A stretch of DNA of 48,138 nucleotides. Source: Desulfuromonas sp. GTDB taxonomy: Bacteria; Desulfobacterota; Desulfuromonadia; Desulfuromonadales; UBA2294. Of this stretch, positions 29,384 to 37,914 are shown in pieces. The position numbers and the translations under genes are program-made. The stretch's first letter is position 1, and each line of letters begins with the position of its first letter. The notes below the pieces were generated by a model. It did not search any database. It saw only the letters and a list, made by a program, of their open reading frames with translations, and was not told where the DNA came from. The stretch lies in NCBI GenBank assembly GCA_002868925.1, contig PKTZ01000208.1, positions 1-48,138 on the forward strand, read 5' to 3'.

Positions 29384-31699
29384 TCAGACAACCGTCTCCA
29401 TCGCCCAGATCCCGCACGGGCAGATGCCGGCGCAGATGCTACAGCCGATGCAGACTTCGTCGTCCGAGACGTACTCGAATCCGCCGTCTTCGAGGTCGAC
29501 CCTCTGGATCGCCCCCTCCGGACAGGCTTCGAGACACATCGAGCAGTCGCGGCAGGTGCCGCAGGAGAGACAGCGGGCGGTTTCGTTTTTGGCATCGTCG
29601 ATACAGAAGCGGCCACGATTCTGGGGGCGGAACAGCTCCTTGGAGAGACAACTCTGCGGAATCACTTCCGGCTTGTAAACCGGTTCGAGTTCGCGCCCGG
29701 CTAGGAAGTCGTCGATGAGCTTCGCCGCATCGGCGCCCTGGCCGATGGCGTGAGTGAGCAGGCCCGGCTTGATGGTATCGCCGATGGCGAAGACGTCGGC
29801 GGCGTGCACCGACTGCCAGCATTCATCGACATCCATCATGCCGCGATCGGTCAGCCATTCACGCGGTACGAAGGAGAGGTCGGGACGCTCGCCGATCGAG
29901 ATGATAATCATGTCGGCTTCGAGCAGCTCGCCATCCTTGGTCCAGAGCCCCTTCGCGTCGACCTTTTCGGTAAAGACCGGCCACTTGATTTCACCGCCGA
30001 GCTTGATGAAATGATCGATCTCGTGCTTGAAGGCGGCCGGACGCTGGATATCGATCGCCGTTACCTTCTTGGCCCCCATGGCGTAGGCGCCGAGGCAGAC
30101 ATCCATGCCGGCGTTACCGGCACCGATGACGACCACGTTCTCACCGACTTTCGGCCGATTGCCGCGGTTGACCTCCTTGAGGAAGTCGAGCCCCTTGACC
30201 AGCCGCTCGTGCCCCGGGAACGGGATAACTACCGGGTTATGGGCACCGCTGGCGATTACCACCGCATCATGATCCTTGCGGATCTTCTCGAATTTTTTCT
30301 CATCGACCGGGCTGTTGACCTCGATATCGATGCCGAGATCCTTGATCCGCTGGATCTCCGATTGCAGCGAGTTTTCCGGCAGCCGATCGGTCGGAATAAC
30401 TTGGCGCAGCTTGCCACCGACCTCTTCGTCCGCCTCGTAGACGGTCACGTTGTGACCTTCCAGGCGGAGCTGCCACGCGGCAGAGAGTCCACCCGGGCCA
30501 CCGCCGATCACCGCGACGTGCTTGCCGGAAGCCTCTTTCGGCTGCGGCGACTTGGCGTCGAGGGAGAGTCGACCGAGTTCCTTCATCCCGACCGGCTTGT
30601 CAATGAACTGTCGGGTACAGGAGTCCATGCAGAGGTTCGGACAGACCTCGCCGCAGACCGAGGCCGGAAACGGCGAGTAGTTAAGCACGTACTCCATCGC
30701 CTCCTGAACCTTGCCGGCGCGCAGCAGATTGATACGGTTCTGGGTCGGGATCGCGCTCGGGCAGGAGACCTGGCACGGTGCACCGTACTTCTTGTCCTGC
30801 CATTGCGGTATCTTCAGTCGATCATCACCGGCATTGACCAGGCCGGCGATGTGGGTGTAATCATCCTTGACCACGTCGGCGAAGATGCCGCCGTCCTCGA
30901 CCCAGTTCTGCAGGCGAAACTCGTGCATGGTCTTGCGCGAGCGGACCTGGCGCTCTTCGTAGGTTTTGGCGACGATCTTCTGCCACTGGCCGAAGTCGGT
31001 CAGCTCCTTGAACAGCTTCTTGCGCCCGATCTTGTCGAGGAAAACCGGCATCTTCTCTTTGAGGAACTTGCGGTCGGCGTCGTCGAGACCGAGCATCCAG
31101 ACATCGTCCGACAACCCCTTGACCGGGCCGCGGACGTAGATGGTTCCACCGACCATGCCCATGCAGCCACGATCGCCAAGGACCGACTCGAGATCGTCGC
31201 AACCGTAGCCGCAGATAACGCCGATGCCTCCGCCCATGAACTCGAAGGAGAAAGAGCCGGTGTTCTTGAGAATCCAGAACTCCGGGGCGTCGTAAGCCGG
31301 GTCATGCTTCATCAGCGACCCGGAGCGGGTGCCGACCCGGCCGGCAACGTAGATGTTGCCGCTGGCGGCGCAGTGGGCGGTGGTGTCACCACCATCGCCG
31401 AGGATGGTCAGTTCGGCGCCGGCATTGAGCCAGCCGGCATCGGCCGGGGCCGAACCCTCGACCACGATCTCGGTTCCGTCGAGAGCGAAGGAGCCGACCC
31501 GCTGCCCCGGATTCTTGACCCGGAACTTGAGCGGTGAGCCATCTTCGGTCCAGAGGGGACCACCGATATCGTGGTGACCGGACGAAGTGATTTCAAATTC
31601 GGTTTCACCCTGCTCGAGCGCTGCGTAAACCTGCTGTAGCAGCTGCTGAGTCGAGATGCGACGATTCTTTTCATCAAAACCGATAATTTTTGCTGACAT
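29384..31699 (-). CDS. Glutamate synthase GXGXG domain fused to GltD-like NAD(P)H oxidoreductase
   Basis: A 771-residue fusion. Residues about 1-200 are the GXGXG beta-helix domain of GltB (SGNIYVAGRVGTRSG, FMGGGIGVICGYG, GMVGGTIYVRG). From about 310 it is GltD-like: N-terminal Fe-S cysteines (APCQVSCPSAI, SVCGEVCPNLCMDSC), FAD Rossmann motif AVIGGGPGGLSAAW, NAD(P)H Rossmann motif VVIGAGNAGMDVC and the FAD closing motif VFAIGDTIKPG. The C-terminus adds two 4Fe-4S ferredoxin clusters (CLSCGTCRDCSMCLEACP and CIGCSICAGICPCG). It supplies electrons to the FMN subunit. It is the last gene of the three-gene operon, 12 bases after its neighbour. Confidence 0.93.
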   Translation of the reverse strand: MSAKIIGFDEKNRRISTQQLLQQVYAALEQGETEFEITSSGHHDIGGPLWTEDGSPLKFRVKNPGQRVGSFALDGTEIVVEGSAPADAGWLNAGAELTILGDGGDTTAHCAASGNIYVAGRVGTRSGSLMKHDPAYDAPEFWILKNTGSFSFEFMGGGIGVICGYGCDDLESVLGDRGCMGMVGGTIYVRGPVKGLSDDVWMLGLDDADRKFLKEKMPVFLDKIGRKKLFKELTDFGQWQKIVAKTYEERQVRSRKTMHEFRLQNWVEDGGIFADVVKDDYTHIAGLVNAGDDRLKIPQWQDKKYGAPCQVSCPSAIPTQNRINLLRAGKVQEAMEYVLNYSPFPASVCGEVCPNLCMDSCTRQFIDKPVGMKELGRLSLDAKSPQPKEASGKHVAVIGGGPGGLSAAWQLRLEGHNVTVYEADEEVGGKLRQVIPTDRLPENSLQSEIQRIKDLGIDIEVNSPVDEKKFEKIRKDHDAVVIASGAHNPVVIPFPGHERLVKGLDFLKEVNRGNRPKVGENVVVIGAGNAGMDVCLGAYAMGAKKVTAIDIQRPAAFKHEIDHFIKLGGEIKWPVFTEKVDAKGLWTKDGELLEADMIIISIGERPDLSFVPREWLTDRGMMDVDECWQSVHAADVFAIGDTIKPGLLTHAIGQGADAAKLIDDFLAGRELEPVYKPEVIPQSCLSKELFRPQNRGRFCIDDAKNETARCLSCGTCRDCSMCLEACPEGAIQRVDLEDGGFEYVSDDEVCIGCSICAGICPCGIWAMETVV

Positions 31700-31711
31700 A
31701 TCGGGTTCTCC

Positions 31712-33355
31712 TTAACAGACGTACTGAAGCTGAAGTTTGTCGGCGACAGACTGATCGGTTGAGACCAGGGCATCGGAACGTCCAACCGGCAGCGAGCTGT
31801 TGCCGATCGGGGCCATCAGCTTCTTGAACTCGGTATCCATCGCCAGGAAGTAGTTGACGATGTTCTGGGCGACCTTCTCCGGATCGAGGCGATGGACCAG
31901 CGGCCCTTCCTGGGTGGTTATGCCGACCGGGCAGAGGCCGGTGTTACAGGCGTTGCAGCGCCCCTGGTCGTTGCCGACACAGCCGGCCATCTGCAGGATC
32001 AGCTTGCCGGTGAAGACGCCGTTGGCGCCGAGGGCAATCATCTTGAAGGCATCGGCTGCGAGATCTCCGGTCTTGCCGAGGCCGCCGGCTGCCCAGAGCG
32101 GGATCTGCCCCTGACGCCCCTGGGCCACAGCGGCGAGGTAACAGTCGCGCAGCTTGGAGACGATCGGGTGGCCGGTGTGATCGAGAGAAACCTCGTGCGC
32201 CGCACCGGTACCGCCGTCGATGCCGTCGAGGAAGAAGCCGCCGACGATGTTGTACGGGTCACGGACCAGGTTATTGAAAACCGAAACCGAGGTGGCCGAG
32301 GCGGCGACCTTGATCGCGACCGGCACCCGGAACTTGAAAGCGGCGTTGAATGAGAGGAACATCTTCTGCACGCTCTCCTCGATCGAGTAGAGGCCCTGGT
32401 GGTTCGGTGGGCTGAGCAGATCGGCTTTCGGCACACCGCGGATCGCCTGGATATGCTCGGCCACCTTCTGTGCCATGAGCAGGCCGCCGTCACCCGGCTT
32501 CGCACCCTGACCGATCTTGATCAGGATACCGGCCGGGTCCTCGACCATGTGCGGCATCGCCTTGATGATCCGGTTCCAGCCGAAGTGGCCGGAAGCGATC
32601 TGCAGGATCATGTACTTGAGGTAGCGGCTCTTGAGCAAACGGACCGGGACCCCGCCCTCACCGGAACACATCCGGACCGGCAGACCGCACTCCTCGTTGA
32701 GATAGGCAGTCGCCATCGCAACCGCTTCCCACATCCGCCAGGAGAGCGCACCGATCGACATGTCACCGATAATGACCGGATAGATCCAGCGTACCGGCGG
32801 CATATTCGCCTCAGTCTGAAGCAACCCTTCCGGGCCGACTCCTAGCGGCAGCTTCTTCGGCGGCATGATCCGGCCGAAGGGCGCGAGCAGATCAAAGGTG
32901 TGACGCTGGGCATCGAGGCTCGGGTCGGTCATCTGCGAAATCCGTCCGACCCGGATCTTGTCTAGGGTCCGGGTCGCCGACTCGAGGTTCTTGCGTCCGC
33001 CCCGCTTGATCGAATCGCCGCCGAGGCAGCGGGTGATGATCGGGTGCCGGGTGTCGGGGTTACGCTCCGGGCCGATGGCGTCGTTCGGGCAGACCTTTTC
33101 GCAGATACCGCAACCGCGGCAGTAGTTCTTGATATTCTTGACCTGACGGATGACCGGCACCGCAGAGAAGCGCTGTTTCGGTTCGGGGAAATCCCCTTCC
33201 GAAAAGACCATGCGCCGACGTTCGACCTTGGCTTCGATCGCCCGGAACGAACAGGCGGCAACACACGATCCGCAAAGGGTACAGCGACTGGCGTCGTACT
33301 TGATCTTCCAGGGAAGATCGTTCGGCGTCACGTTCTGAACTCTCATTGTCTCCAT
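31712..33355 (-). CDS. Glutamate synthase FMN-binding subunit with ferredoxin domain
   Basis: The 547-residue catalytic subunit makes glutamate from 2-oxoglutarate and ammonia channelled from the amidotransferase. N-terminal cysteines 25/28/31/35 and 79/82/85/89 form two 4Fe-4S ferredoxin motifs. The FMN-binding TIM barrel follows (PVIIGDMSIGALSW, GQGAKPGDGG, VAIKVAASATSVSV, DGIDGGTGAAH). The 3Fe-4S motif CVGNDQGRCNACNTGLCPVGI is present. This domain organisation is the archaeal-type split GltB, also common in Desulfuromonadales. ATG 33355 has GGAGG 7 bases upstream and overlaps the end of the previous gene by 13 bases. Confidence 0.94.
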   Translation of the reverse strand: METMRVQNVTPNDLPWKIKYDASRCTLCGSCVAACSFRAIEAKVERRRMVFSEGDFPEPKQRFSAVPVIRQVKNIKNYCRGCGICEKVCPNDAIGPERNPDTRHPIITRCLGGDSIKRGGRKNLESATRTLDKIRVGRISQMTDPSLDAQRHTFDLLAPFGRIMPPKKLPLGVGPEGLLQTEANMPPVRWIYPVIIGDMSIGALSWRMWEAVAMATAYLNEECGLPVRMCSGEGGVPVRLLKSRYLKYMILQIASGHFGWNRIIKAMPHMVEDPAGILIKIGQGAKPGDGGLLMAQKVAEHIQAIRGVPKADLLSPPNHQGLYSIEESVQKMFLSFNAAFKFRVPVAIKVAASATSVSVFNNLVRDPYNIVGGFFLDGIDGGTGAAHEVSLDHTGHPIVSKLRDCYLAAVAQGRQGQIPLWAAGGLGKTGDLAADAFKMIALGANGVFTGKLILQMAGCVGNDQGRCNACNTGLCPVGITTQEGPLVHRLDPEKVAQNIVNYFLAMDTEFKKLMAPIGNSSLPVGRSDALVSTDQSVADKLQLQYVC

Positions 33356-34449
33356 CGCTGTACCTCCAGATTATTATCGATCGCCACGACTTCGCGTTCG
33401 TGCGGGTAGATATCGGTCTCCCAGTCACGATCCGGCAGGATCTCGTTGATCCCGCAGACCTCGGACGAGATGACCACCGTGTCTTCGGTGCGTCCGACGA
33501 CGACCGGCCGCAGTTTCTTGGCATCGCAGCAGGTAAACATGGTGTTGTCGGGCAGAACCCCGATGATGGTGTTCGGACCGTTGATTTCGAGATGTGCCAG
33601 CGACTGCCGGATCGCCAGCAGCTGTTCCTTGTCCTCCCGGTGCTCGATATCCTCGAACGGCAGCGGGGTGATCACGTGCTTGAAGTAGGAGAGCGGCCAG
33701 CCGAGTTCATGATGAACGTAATGCAGGCTGTAGAGGAAGCATTGCGAGTCGGATTCGAAGCCGATGTAACCGCGATGCAGCTTACGCTGAAACTCGACGT
33801 TCTTCAGGTAGAAGGTGTTCTCGCCGTTGGCGAGCGCCGTGTAGCCCTGGAGGAAGAACGGGTGGGCGGCATAGCGGACGATGTCGTAGTTGGTGTTCTG
33901 CCGACACTGGGCGGTAATCACCCGGGCGGTGAAGTTCTTGTCCGGCTCCCACAGGTTGAAGTAGGTTCCGATATCACGCGGATCGCCAATCTCCTTGAGG
34001 GTGATGACGTCAGGCCAGAACGAATAAACGAACCCGAGCTCGTCCTTCTCCAGCGCCTTGCGCAGGATCAACCGCATATCGACCAGCAGATCTTCTTTCG
34101 CCTTCTGGTCGGCATTGCGGTACTGCCTCGGGTAATCAAAGGTTTCGAACACGTAGTTCGGCATGGCGATGATATCGAGTCCCGGCTGATCGCTGGTCTC
34201 CGGCACCCACTGCATTACCCGCTGGAAACCGGCCTCGTGCAGGATATCCTCGGCAATCTTTACCCCCTCGTCGGTGCAGGCCATCGACAGGGTCGGCATA
34301 TCCTTGTAAGCTTCAAAGATTCCGCCAAGGTCGTGCATGACCATGGCGAACCCGGAATTGTCATGCCCTTTCTGCTGGGATTGCATCAGCTTAAGGGCCT
34401 GACACGGGTGAACGTAGTTCAGGCTTTTTATCGCTCCGATACGGCACAT
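33343..34449 (-). CDS. Glutamate synthase class-II glutamine amidotransferase subunit
   Basis: The 368-residue subunit hydrolyses glutamine and passes ammonia to the FMN subunit. The nucleophile is Cys2, exposed after Met removal (MCRIGAIKS). Ntn-hydrolase signatures follow (QKGHDNSGFAMVMHD, FLQGYTALANGENTFYL, GYIGFESDSQ). Length matches the stand-alone GATase domain of split glutamate synthases. GGAGG lies 9 bases before ATG 34449. It is the first gene of the operon, about 58 bases downstream of the predicted sigma-54 start site. Confidence 0.93.
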   Translation of the reverse strand: MCRIGAIKSLNYVHPCQALKLMQSQQKGHDNSGFAMVMHDLGGIFEAYKDMPTLSMACTDEGVKIAEDILHEAGFQRVMQWVPETSDQPGLDIIAMPNYVFETFDYPRQYRNADQKAKEDLLVDMRLILRKALEKDELGFVYSFWPDVITLKEIGDPRDIGTYFNLWEPDKNFTARVITAQCRQNTNYDIVRYAAHPFFLQGYTALANGENTFYLKNVEFQRKLHRGYIGFESDSQCFLYSLHYVHHELGWPLSYFKHVITPLPFEDIEHREDKEQLLAIRQSLAHLEINGPNTIIGVLPDNTMFTCCDAKKLRPVVVGRTEDTVVISSEVCGINEILPDRDWETDIYPHEREVVAIDNNLEVQRWRQ

Positions 34450-34516
34450 CTTGTTATTCCTCCGTAAAGTCTAATTTCTTGCGAACATCGGCCGAAAAGA
34501 CCGGACCAGCCTATAG

Positions 34517-34534
34517 GAGCAAGGAGCATGCCAG
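34517..34534 (-). promoter_or_regulatory. Sigma-54 promoter of the glutamate synthase operon
   Basis: The minus strand reads TGGCATGCTCCTTGCT (34533-34518), differing from the TGGCACG-N4-TTGCT consensus by one base, with GG and GC exactly 10 bases apart. Transcription would begin near 34507, about 58 bases before the first gene. It predicts RpoN control, most likely through an NtrC-like activator, fitting the nitrogen role. Confidence 0.75.
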
Positions 34535-34737
34535 CCCGAAAAAGCCTGACCGCACAGCTTGAAAAATAATTACAAGCCACTGTTTTTAAAGGGAAATCTT
34601 GCCAGATAGCGGCACAGAAACCGGGCTGCGAATCGACCGGAAGGAAGGGAGATTACTCAGTTTGTGTACACGACTTGTTCTACTGATGAAAAAAAAGGGC
34701 AGTACTGGTGCGAATGGCCTAACCGCAGAGAGTCCGA

Positions 34738-35718
34738 TCAGGGGATGAGGCCGACCTCCTTGAAATACTTTGCTGCGCCGGGATGGAGCGGTGCGGTCAA
34801 GCCCTGCAGCATCCCTTCACGGGTCAACTCTGTGTAGGCGGGATGCATCGCCTTGAACGTTTCGAGATTATCAAACACCTCCTTGACCACGGCATAGACA
34901 ATGGCGGCATCAACATCAATCGAGGTACAGAGCGTCGCCTTGACGCTGACCGACGGCACATCGGCGCTGTTGACGGCACCGGGGTAATAGGAGATCGGGG
35001 TTGTCGAGGTGATGTAGTAGGGGTAGGACTTGACCAACTTATCGATAATCGACTTACCGATATTGACGAATCGGACCTTGCGATGCCCCGAAGTCGCCTC
35101 GATAAACGAATCGTTCGGATGACCGACCGTGTAGAAAAACGCATCGAGCTGACCAGACTGCAGCATCTTCGCCGATTCGGCCGGCTTCAACCCGACCGCC
35201 CGCAACTCCTTTTCAAAATCGATCCCGGCCGCTGCAAGGATATCGATGGCATTACCGCGCTGCCCCGCACCGGGATTTCCGATATTGACCCGATGCCCCT
35301 TCAGGTCGGAGAGCTTCTTGATTCCGCTGTCGACCGTAGCCAGCAGGTTGACCGACTCCTGATGGATAGAGAAGACGGAACGGAGTTTCTCCTGCGGCCT
35401 TCCCTGCCACTCGGCCAACCCCTTGTACGCCTGGTACTGGCGATCCGACTGCACGACCCCAAACTCGAGGTCGCCGGCCATGATGGCATTGATGTTAAAG
35501 ACGGAGCCACCGGTCGACTCGACCGTGGCCCGCAAGTTGTACTGACCCCGTTTCTTGTTAACCAGGCTGCTGATCGCGCCGCCGGTCGGGTAATAAACGC
35601 CGGTAATGCCACCGGTACCGATCGTCACGTAGGTCGTCCGTGCCGCCGTCGCAGACAAGGGAAGGCAAAGCAAGAAACACGTGAAAACAACCAGGACACC
35701 GAGAGGTTTTTTAGGCAT
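34738..35718 (-). CDS. TAXI-family TRAP transporter substrate-binding protein
   Basis: A periplasmic binding protein for TRAP transporters (TAXI subgroup). The signal peptide is PLGVLVVFTCFLLCLPLSATA. The mature chain has the family start VTIGTGGITGVYYPTGGAIS, then ATVESTGGSVFNINAI, GDLEFGVVQSD and FNIGNPGAGQRGNA-like segments (VNIGNPGAGQRGNA), which contact acidic substrates in known members. ATG 35718 with AGGAG 7 bases upstream is preferred over the in-frame ATG at 35790, giving 326 residues. No TRAP permease lies within the window, so it is an orphan binding protein here. Confidence 0.92.
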   Translation of the reverse strand: MPKKPLGVLVVFTCFLLCLPLSATAARTTYVTIGTGGITGVYYPTGGAISSLVNKKRGQYNLRATVESTGGSVFNINAIMAGDLEFGVVQSDRQYQAYKGLAEWQGRPQEKLRSVFSIHQESVNLLATVDSGIKKLSDLKGHRVNIGNPGAGQRGNAIDILAAAGIDFEKELRAVGLKPAESAKMLQSGQLDAFFYTVGHPNDSFIEATSGHRKVRFVNIGKSIIDKLVKSYPYYITSTTPISYYPGAVNSADVPSVSVKATLCTSIDVDAAIVYAVVKEVFDNLETFKAMHPAYTELTREGMLQGLTAPLHPGAAKYFKEVGLIP

Positions 35719-35810
35719 TACAGGCTCCTTGCATCGTTTGAACGTCAAAAAGGAGGGATGCGAGTGATTATAACATGTTAAACCATACATACAACAAAAG
35801 ACACCCTCGG

Positions 35811-36863
35811 TCAGACCCCCGCATCTTCGATACTGGCAAACGAATTGATGCGCCGGATAAAAGCGGTCAACAGGCCGAAGTTGCGCCGATTGAACTCGAA
35901 GGCGAGGCGCGGCAACGAGATCAGGTCGGGCTGGTCTTTCTCTTTTTCGAAGGCACCGGTCACCCGGAACCGGCTGCCCGGTGCGAGAATTTCACTGAAT
36001 TCGCTCGAAAGAATACTGATCTGCTCCGAATCGAGCGGTGAGTTCAGCCGAATGACAAAGGTGTCGCCGACGAAACGGCTGGAATGGTAAACCCGGTAGA
36101 AATCGTCGATCACCTTGACCGCCTCGGCCGGATCACGGGTGATGGTGAACAGGCCGAAATCCTCGCCCGAGATCAGTCCGCGCTTGAGCAGGCTCGCCTT
36201 GACGAAGTCGAACCAGACCTCCCAGTAATCCCCATTTTCATCGTCGATCAGGACCAGCGGGATCGGCGGATTCTTGCCGGTCTGAATCAGGGTCAGCGTC
36301 TCCATCGCCTCGTCGAGCGTACCGAAGCCGCCCGGGAAGAGCGCCACTGCGTCCGCCTCTTTGAGGAACGCGACCTTGCGATTGAAAAAATACTGATAGA
36401 TCAGAACCTTGTCGCTCTCGGTCATGACCGGGTTGGTGTCTTGCTCGAAGGGGAGACGGATATTGACCGCGAAGGAGTTATCGACCCCCGCCCCTTCGTT
36501 GCCGGCCTGCATAATCCCGCCGCCGCCGCCGGTGATGACCATGTAATCGCGCTGCGACAATAACCGCGAGAATTCGACGCATTTCTGGTAAATCGGCTCT
36601 TCCGGAGCCGTCCGCGCCGAACCGAAGATCGTTACCTTCCTGCGATTGCGGTACGGGCCGAAGATCTTGCTGGTGTAGCGCATCTCCTTCATCGTCGTCC
36701 GCATCTGCTTCAGGTCGGCCAGGTAATCGATGTCGTGCCCCGCCTTGAGCGCGCTGATAATCATCTCGCGAATAATGCGGGGATGATTAACCCCGACCAG
36801 CCCCATCAGTTCGGAGATCCGATCCTCGATCTCCGGACTGTTCTGCTTAAAATTCAGTTCCAT
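35811..36863 (-). CDS. LOG-family protein (TIGR00730 Rossmann-fold)
   Basis: Family related to cytokinin-activating LOG/nucleotide 5'-monophosphate nucleosidases, often mislabelled lysine decarboxylase. The nucleotide-binding signatures VTIFGSARTAPEEP, VITGGGGGIMQAGNEGA and the catalytic PGGFGTLDEAMETLTLIQTGK are intact. At 350 residues it is much longer than the 180-220-residue bacterial LOGs: a helical N-terminal region of about 75 residues and a C-terminal region of about 90 residues flank the core. The extra parts are not recognised. It likely belongs to one unit with the YkgJ-like gene 40 bases upstream. Confidence 0.88.
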   Translation of the reverse strand: MELNFKQNSPEIEDRISELMGLVGVNHPRIIREMIISALKAGHDIDYLADLKQMRTTMKEMRYTSKIFGPYRNRRKVTIFGSARTAPEEPIYQKCVEFSRLLSQRDYMVITGGGGGIMQAGNEGAGVDNSFAVNIRLPFEQDTNPVMTESDKVLIYQYFFNRKVAFLKEADAVALFPGGFGTLDEAMETLTLIQTGKNPPIPLVLIDDENGDYWEVWFDFVKASLLKRGLISGEDFGLFTITRDPAEAVKVIDDFYRVYHSSRFVGDTFVIRLNSPLDSEQISILSSEFSEILAPGSRFRVTGAFEKEKDQPDLISLPRLAFEFNRRNFGLLTAFIRRINSFASIEDAGV

Positions 36864-36903
36864 GGGTAACTCCCAAAAGGGTTATTGAATAAACAATAGC
36901 ATT

Positions 36904-37431
36904 TTATTTGCGGGTGAGATAGTGCGGCAGCTCGCCCTTCAAGATCAGCCCGCGCATGCTGCCACCGACGTAGCGCTGTGCAAACTGCTCATACTCGGCG
37001 CGAATCTGCTTTTCCAGGAGATAGAATTGAACAGACTTCGGACCGAGCCGCGGCTCGACTTCGTCACAGATAAAGGAGATACAGTTATAGGGCCGTTGGG
37101 CCGGCGCAAAAAGGCAGCCCTCGTCGTTGCTGTAGGGACAATCCCGGCCGAAATCAGGCAGAGGCAACGGCACACCGGCAACGACACAGGCCAGGACATT
37201 CGCCAGGCCCGGATGAAACCGCCCGTGGCCGCAACAGCGCTCGGCGCAATCATGGCAGGCTGCCGCGCCGTCGACATCGAGAAAGAGACGATGCAGCTCC
37301 TGCTGGAGCCGTGCGATCACCTGCACGTGTTCCTCGATCCAGTCCTTCTCGGAAAGCGGCGCATCCTGCCATTCGGCAGAAATCTGCGCAACAATCTTTT
37401 TCCAGAGGACCTTGTCGTTATCTAAAGACAT
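36904..37431 (-). CDS. YkgJ-type cysteine cluster protein
   Basis: A 175-residue soluble protein with the Cys cluster CHDCAERCCGHG near residue 60 and further cysteines in DCPYSNDEGC, plus NCISFIC. This arrangement belongs to the YkgJ/CxxCxxCC putative Zn or Fe-S binding family (pfam03692). Biochemical role unknown. It starts only 20 bases after the 3' end of rnpB on the same strand, with no Shine-Dalgarno sequence and a T-run in between, so its expression mode is unclear. Confidence 0.75.
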   Translation of the reverse strand: MSLDNDKVLWKKIVAQISAEWQDAPLSEKDWIEEHVQVIARLQQELHRLFLDVDGAAACHDCAERCCGHGRFHPGLANVLACVVAGVPLPLPDFGRDCPYSNDEGCLFAPAQRPYNCISFICDEVEPRLGPKSVQFYLLEKQIRAEYEQFAQRYVGGSMRGLILKGELPHYLTRK

Positions 37432-37451
37432 GATTTATGCAATGGAAAAAA

Positions 37452-37897
37452 GTGGCTGGAGAGGGCCGTAAGCCGGGTTCTGTTCCCGGAACCGGTTACC
37501 CGGATCCGGGCGATGACCATTCATCTAGGGCTGCCGTTGCCGACAGCCTCGAGCAGCCAACCCGGAAGCTTCGGACGGGCCGTCCTCAAACGCTTCCCTA
37601 TTCGGCCTTGCTCCGGATGGGGTTTACCGAGCATCCGGCGTCACCGCCGGACCTGGTGAGCTCTTACCTCACCCTTTCACCCTTACTCCTCCTTCGCACC
37701 GCAAGCGGCGCTCCGGCGGACAGGCCTTGCGGCTCGTTCGACAAAGCTTTAGCGAAGTTGAAGCGGTCTTCTCTCTGTGGCACTATCCCTGGGGTCACCC
37801 CCGGTCCCCGTTAGGGACCATCCCGCCCTGCGGAGCCCGGACTTTCCTCCCGTCCGCCCTGCGGCGGACCGGCGGCCATCCGGCCTTCTCCAGCCAC
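37452..37897 (-). ncRNA. rnpB: RNase P RNA, bacterial class A
   Basis: The catalytic RNA that matures tRNA 5' ends. Reading the minus strand, the 5' end GTGGCTGGAG pairs perfectly with the 3' CTCCAGCCAC (helix P1). Universally conserved segments are present: GAGGAAAGTCCGGGCTCC near the 5' end, GGGTGACCCCAGGGATAGTGCCACAGAGA after it (in part), and CCCGGCTTA followed by the P1 3' strand. Length near 446 bases is at the long end for class A. It lies 17 bases after the zinc-ribbon gene. A short T-run follows P1. Confidence 0.96.
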
Positions 37898-37914
37898 AAC
37901 GGTCAAGACGAAAA

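Noticed and set aside
29750-31537. A 595-codon open frame on the plus strand
   Set aside because: It is exactly antisense to the GXGXG-GltD gene, has no ribosome site, and its product is Asp/Leu/Arg-rich without any recognisable domain. High GC content produces such mirror frames. The same holds for the 532-codon plus-strand frame at 40134-41732 opposite rpoD.
34680-34737. Terminator after the TAXI gene
   Set aside because: A run of T is present on the minus strand, but I find no stable G/C-rich hairpin directly before it.
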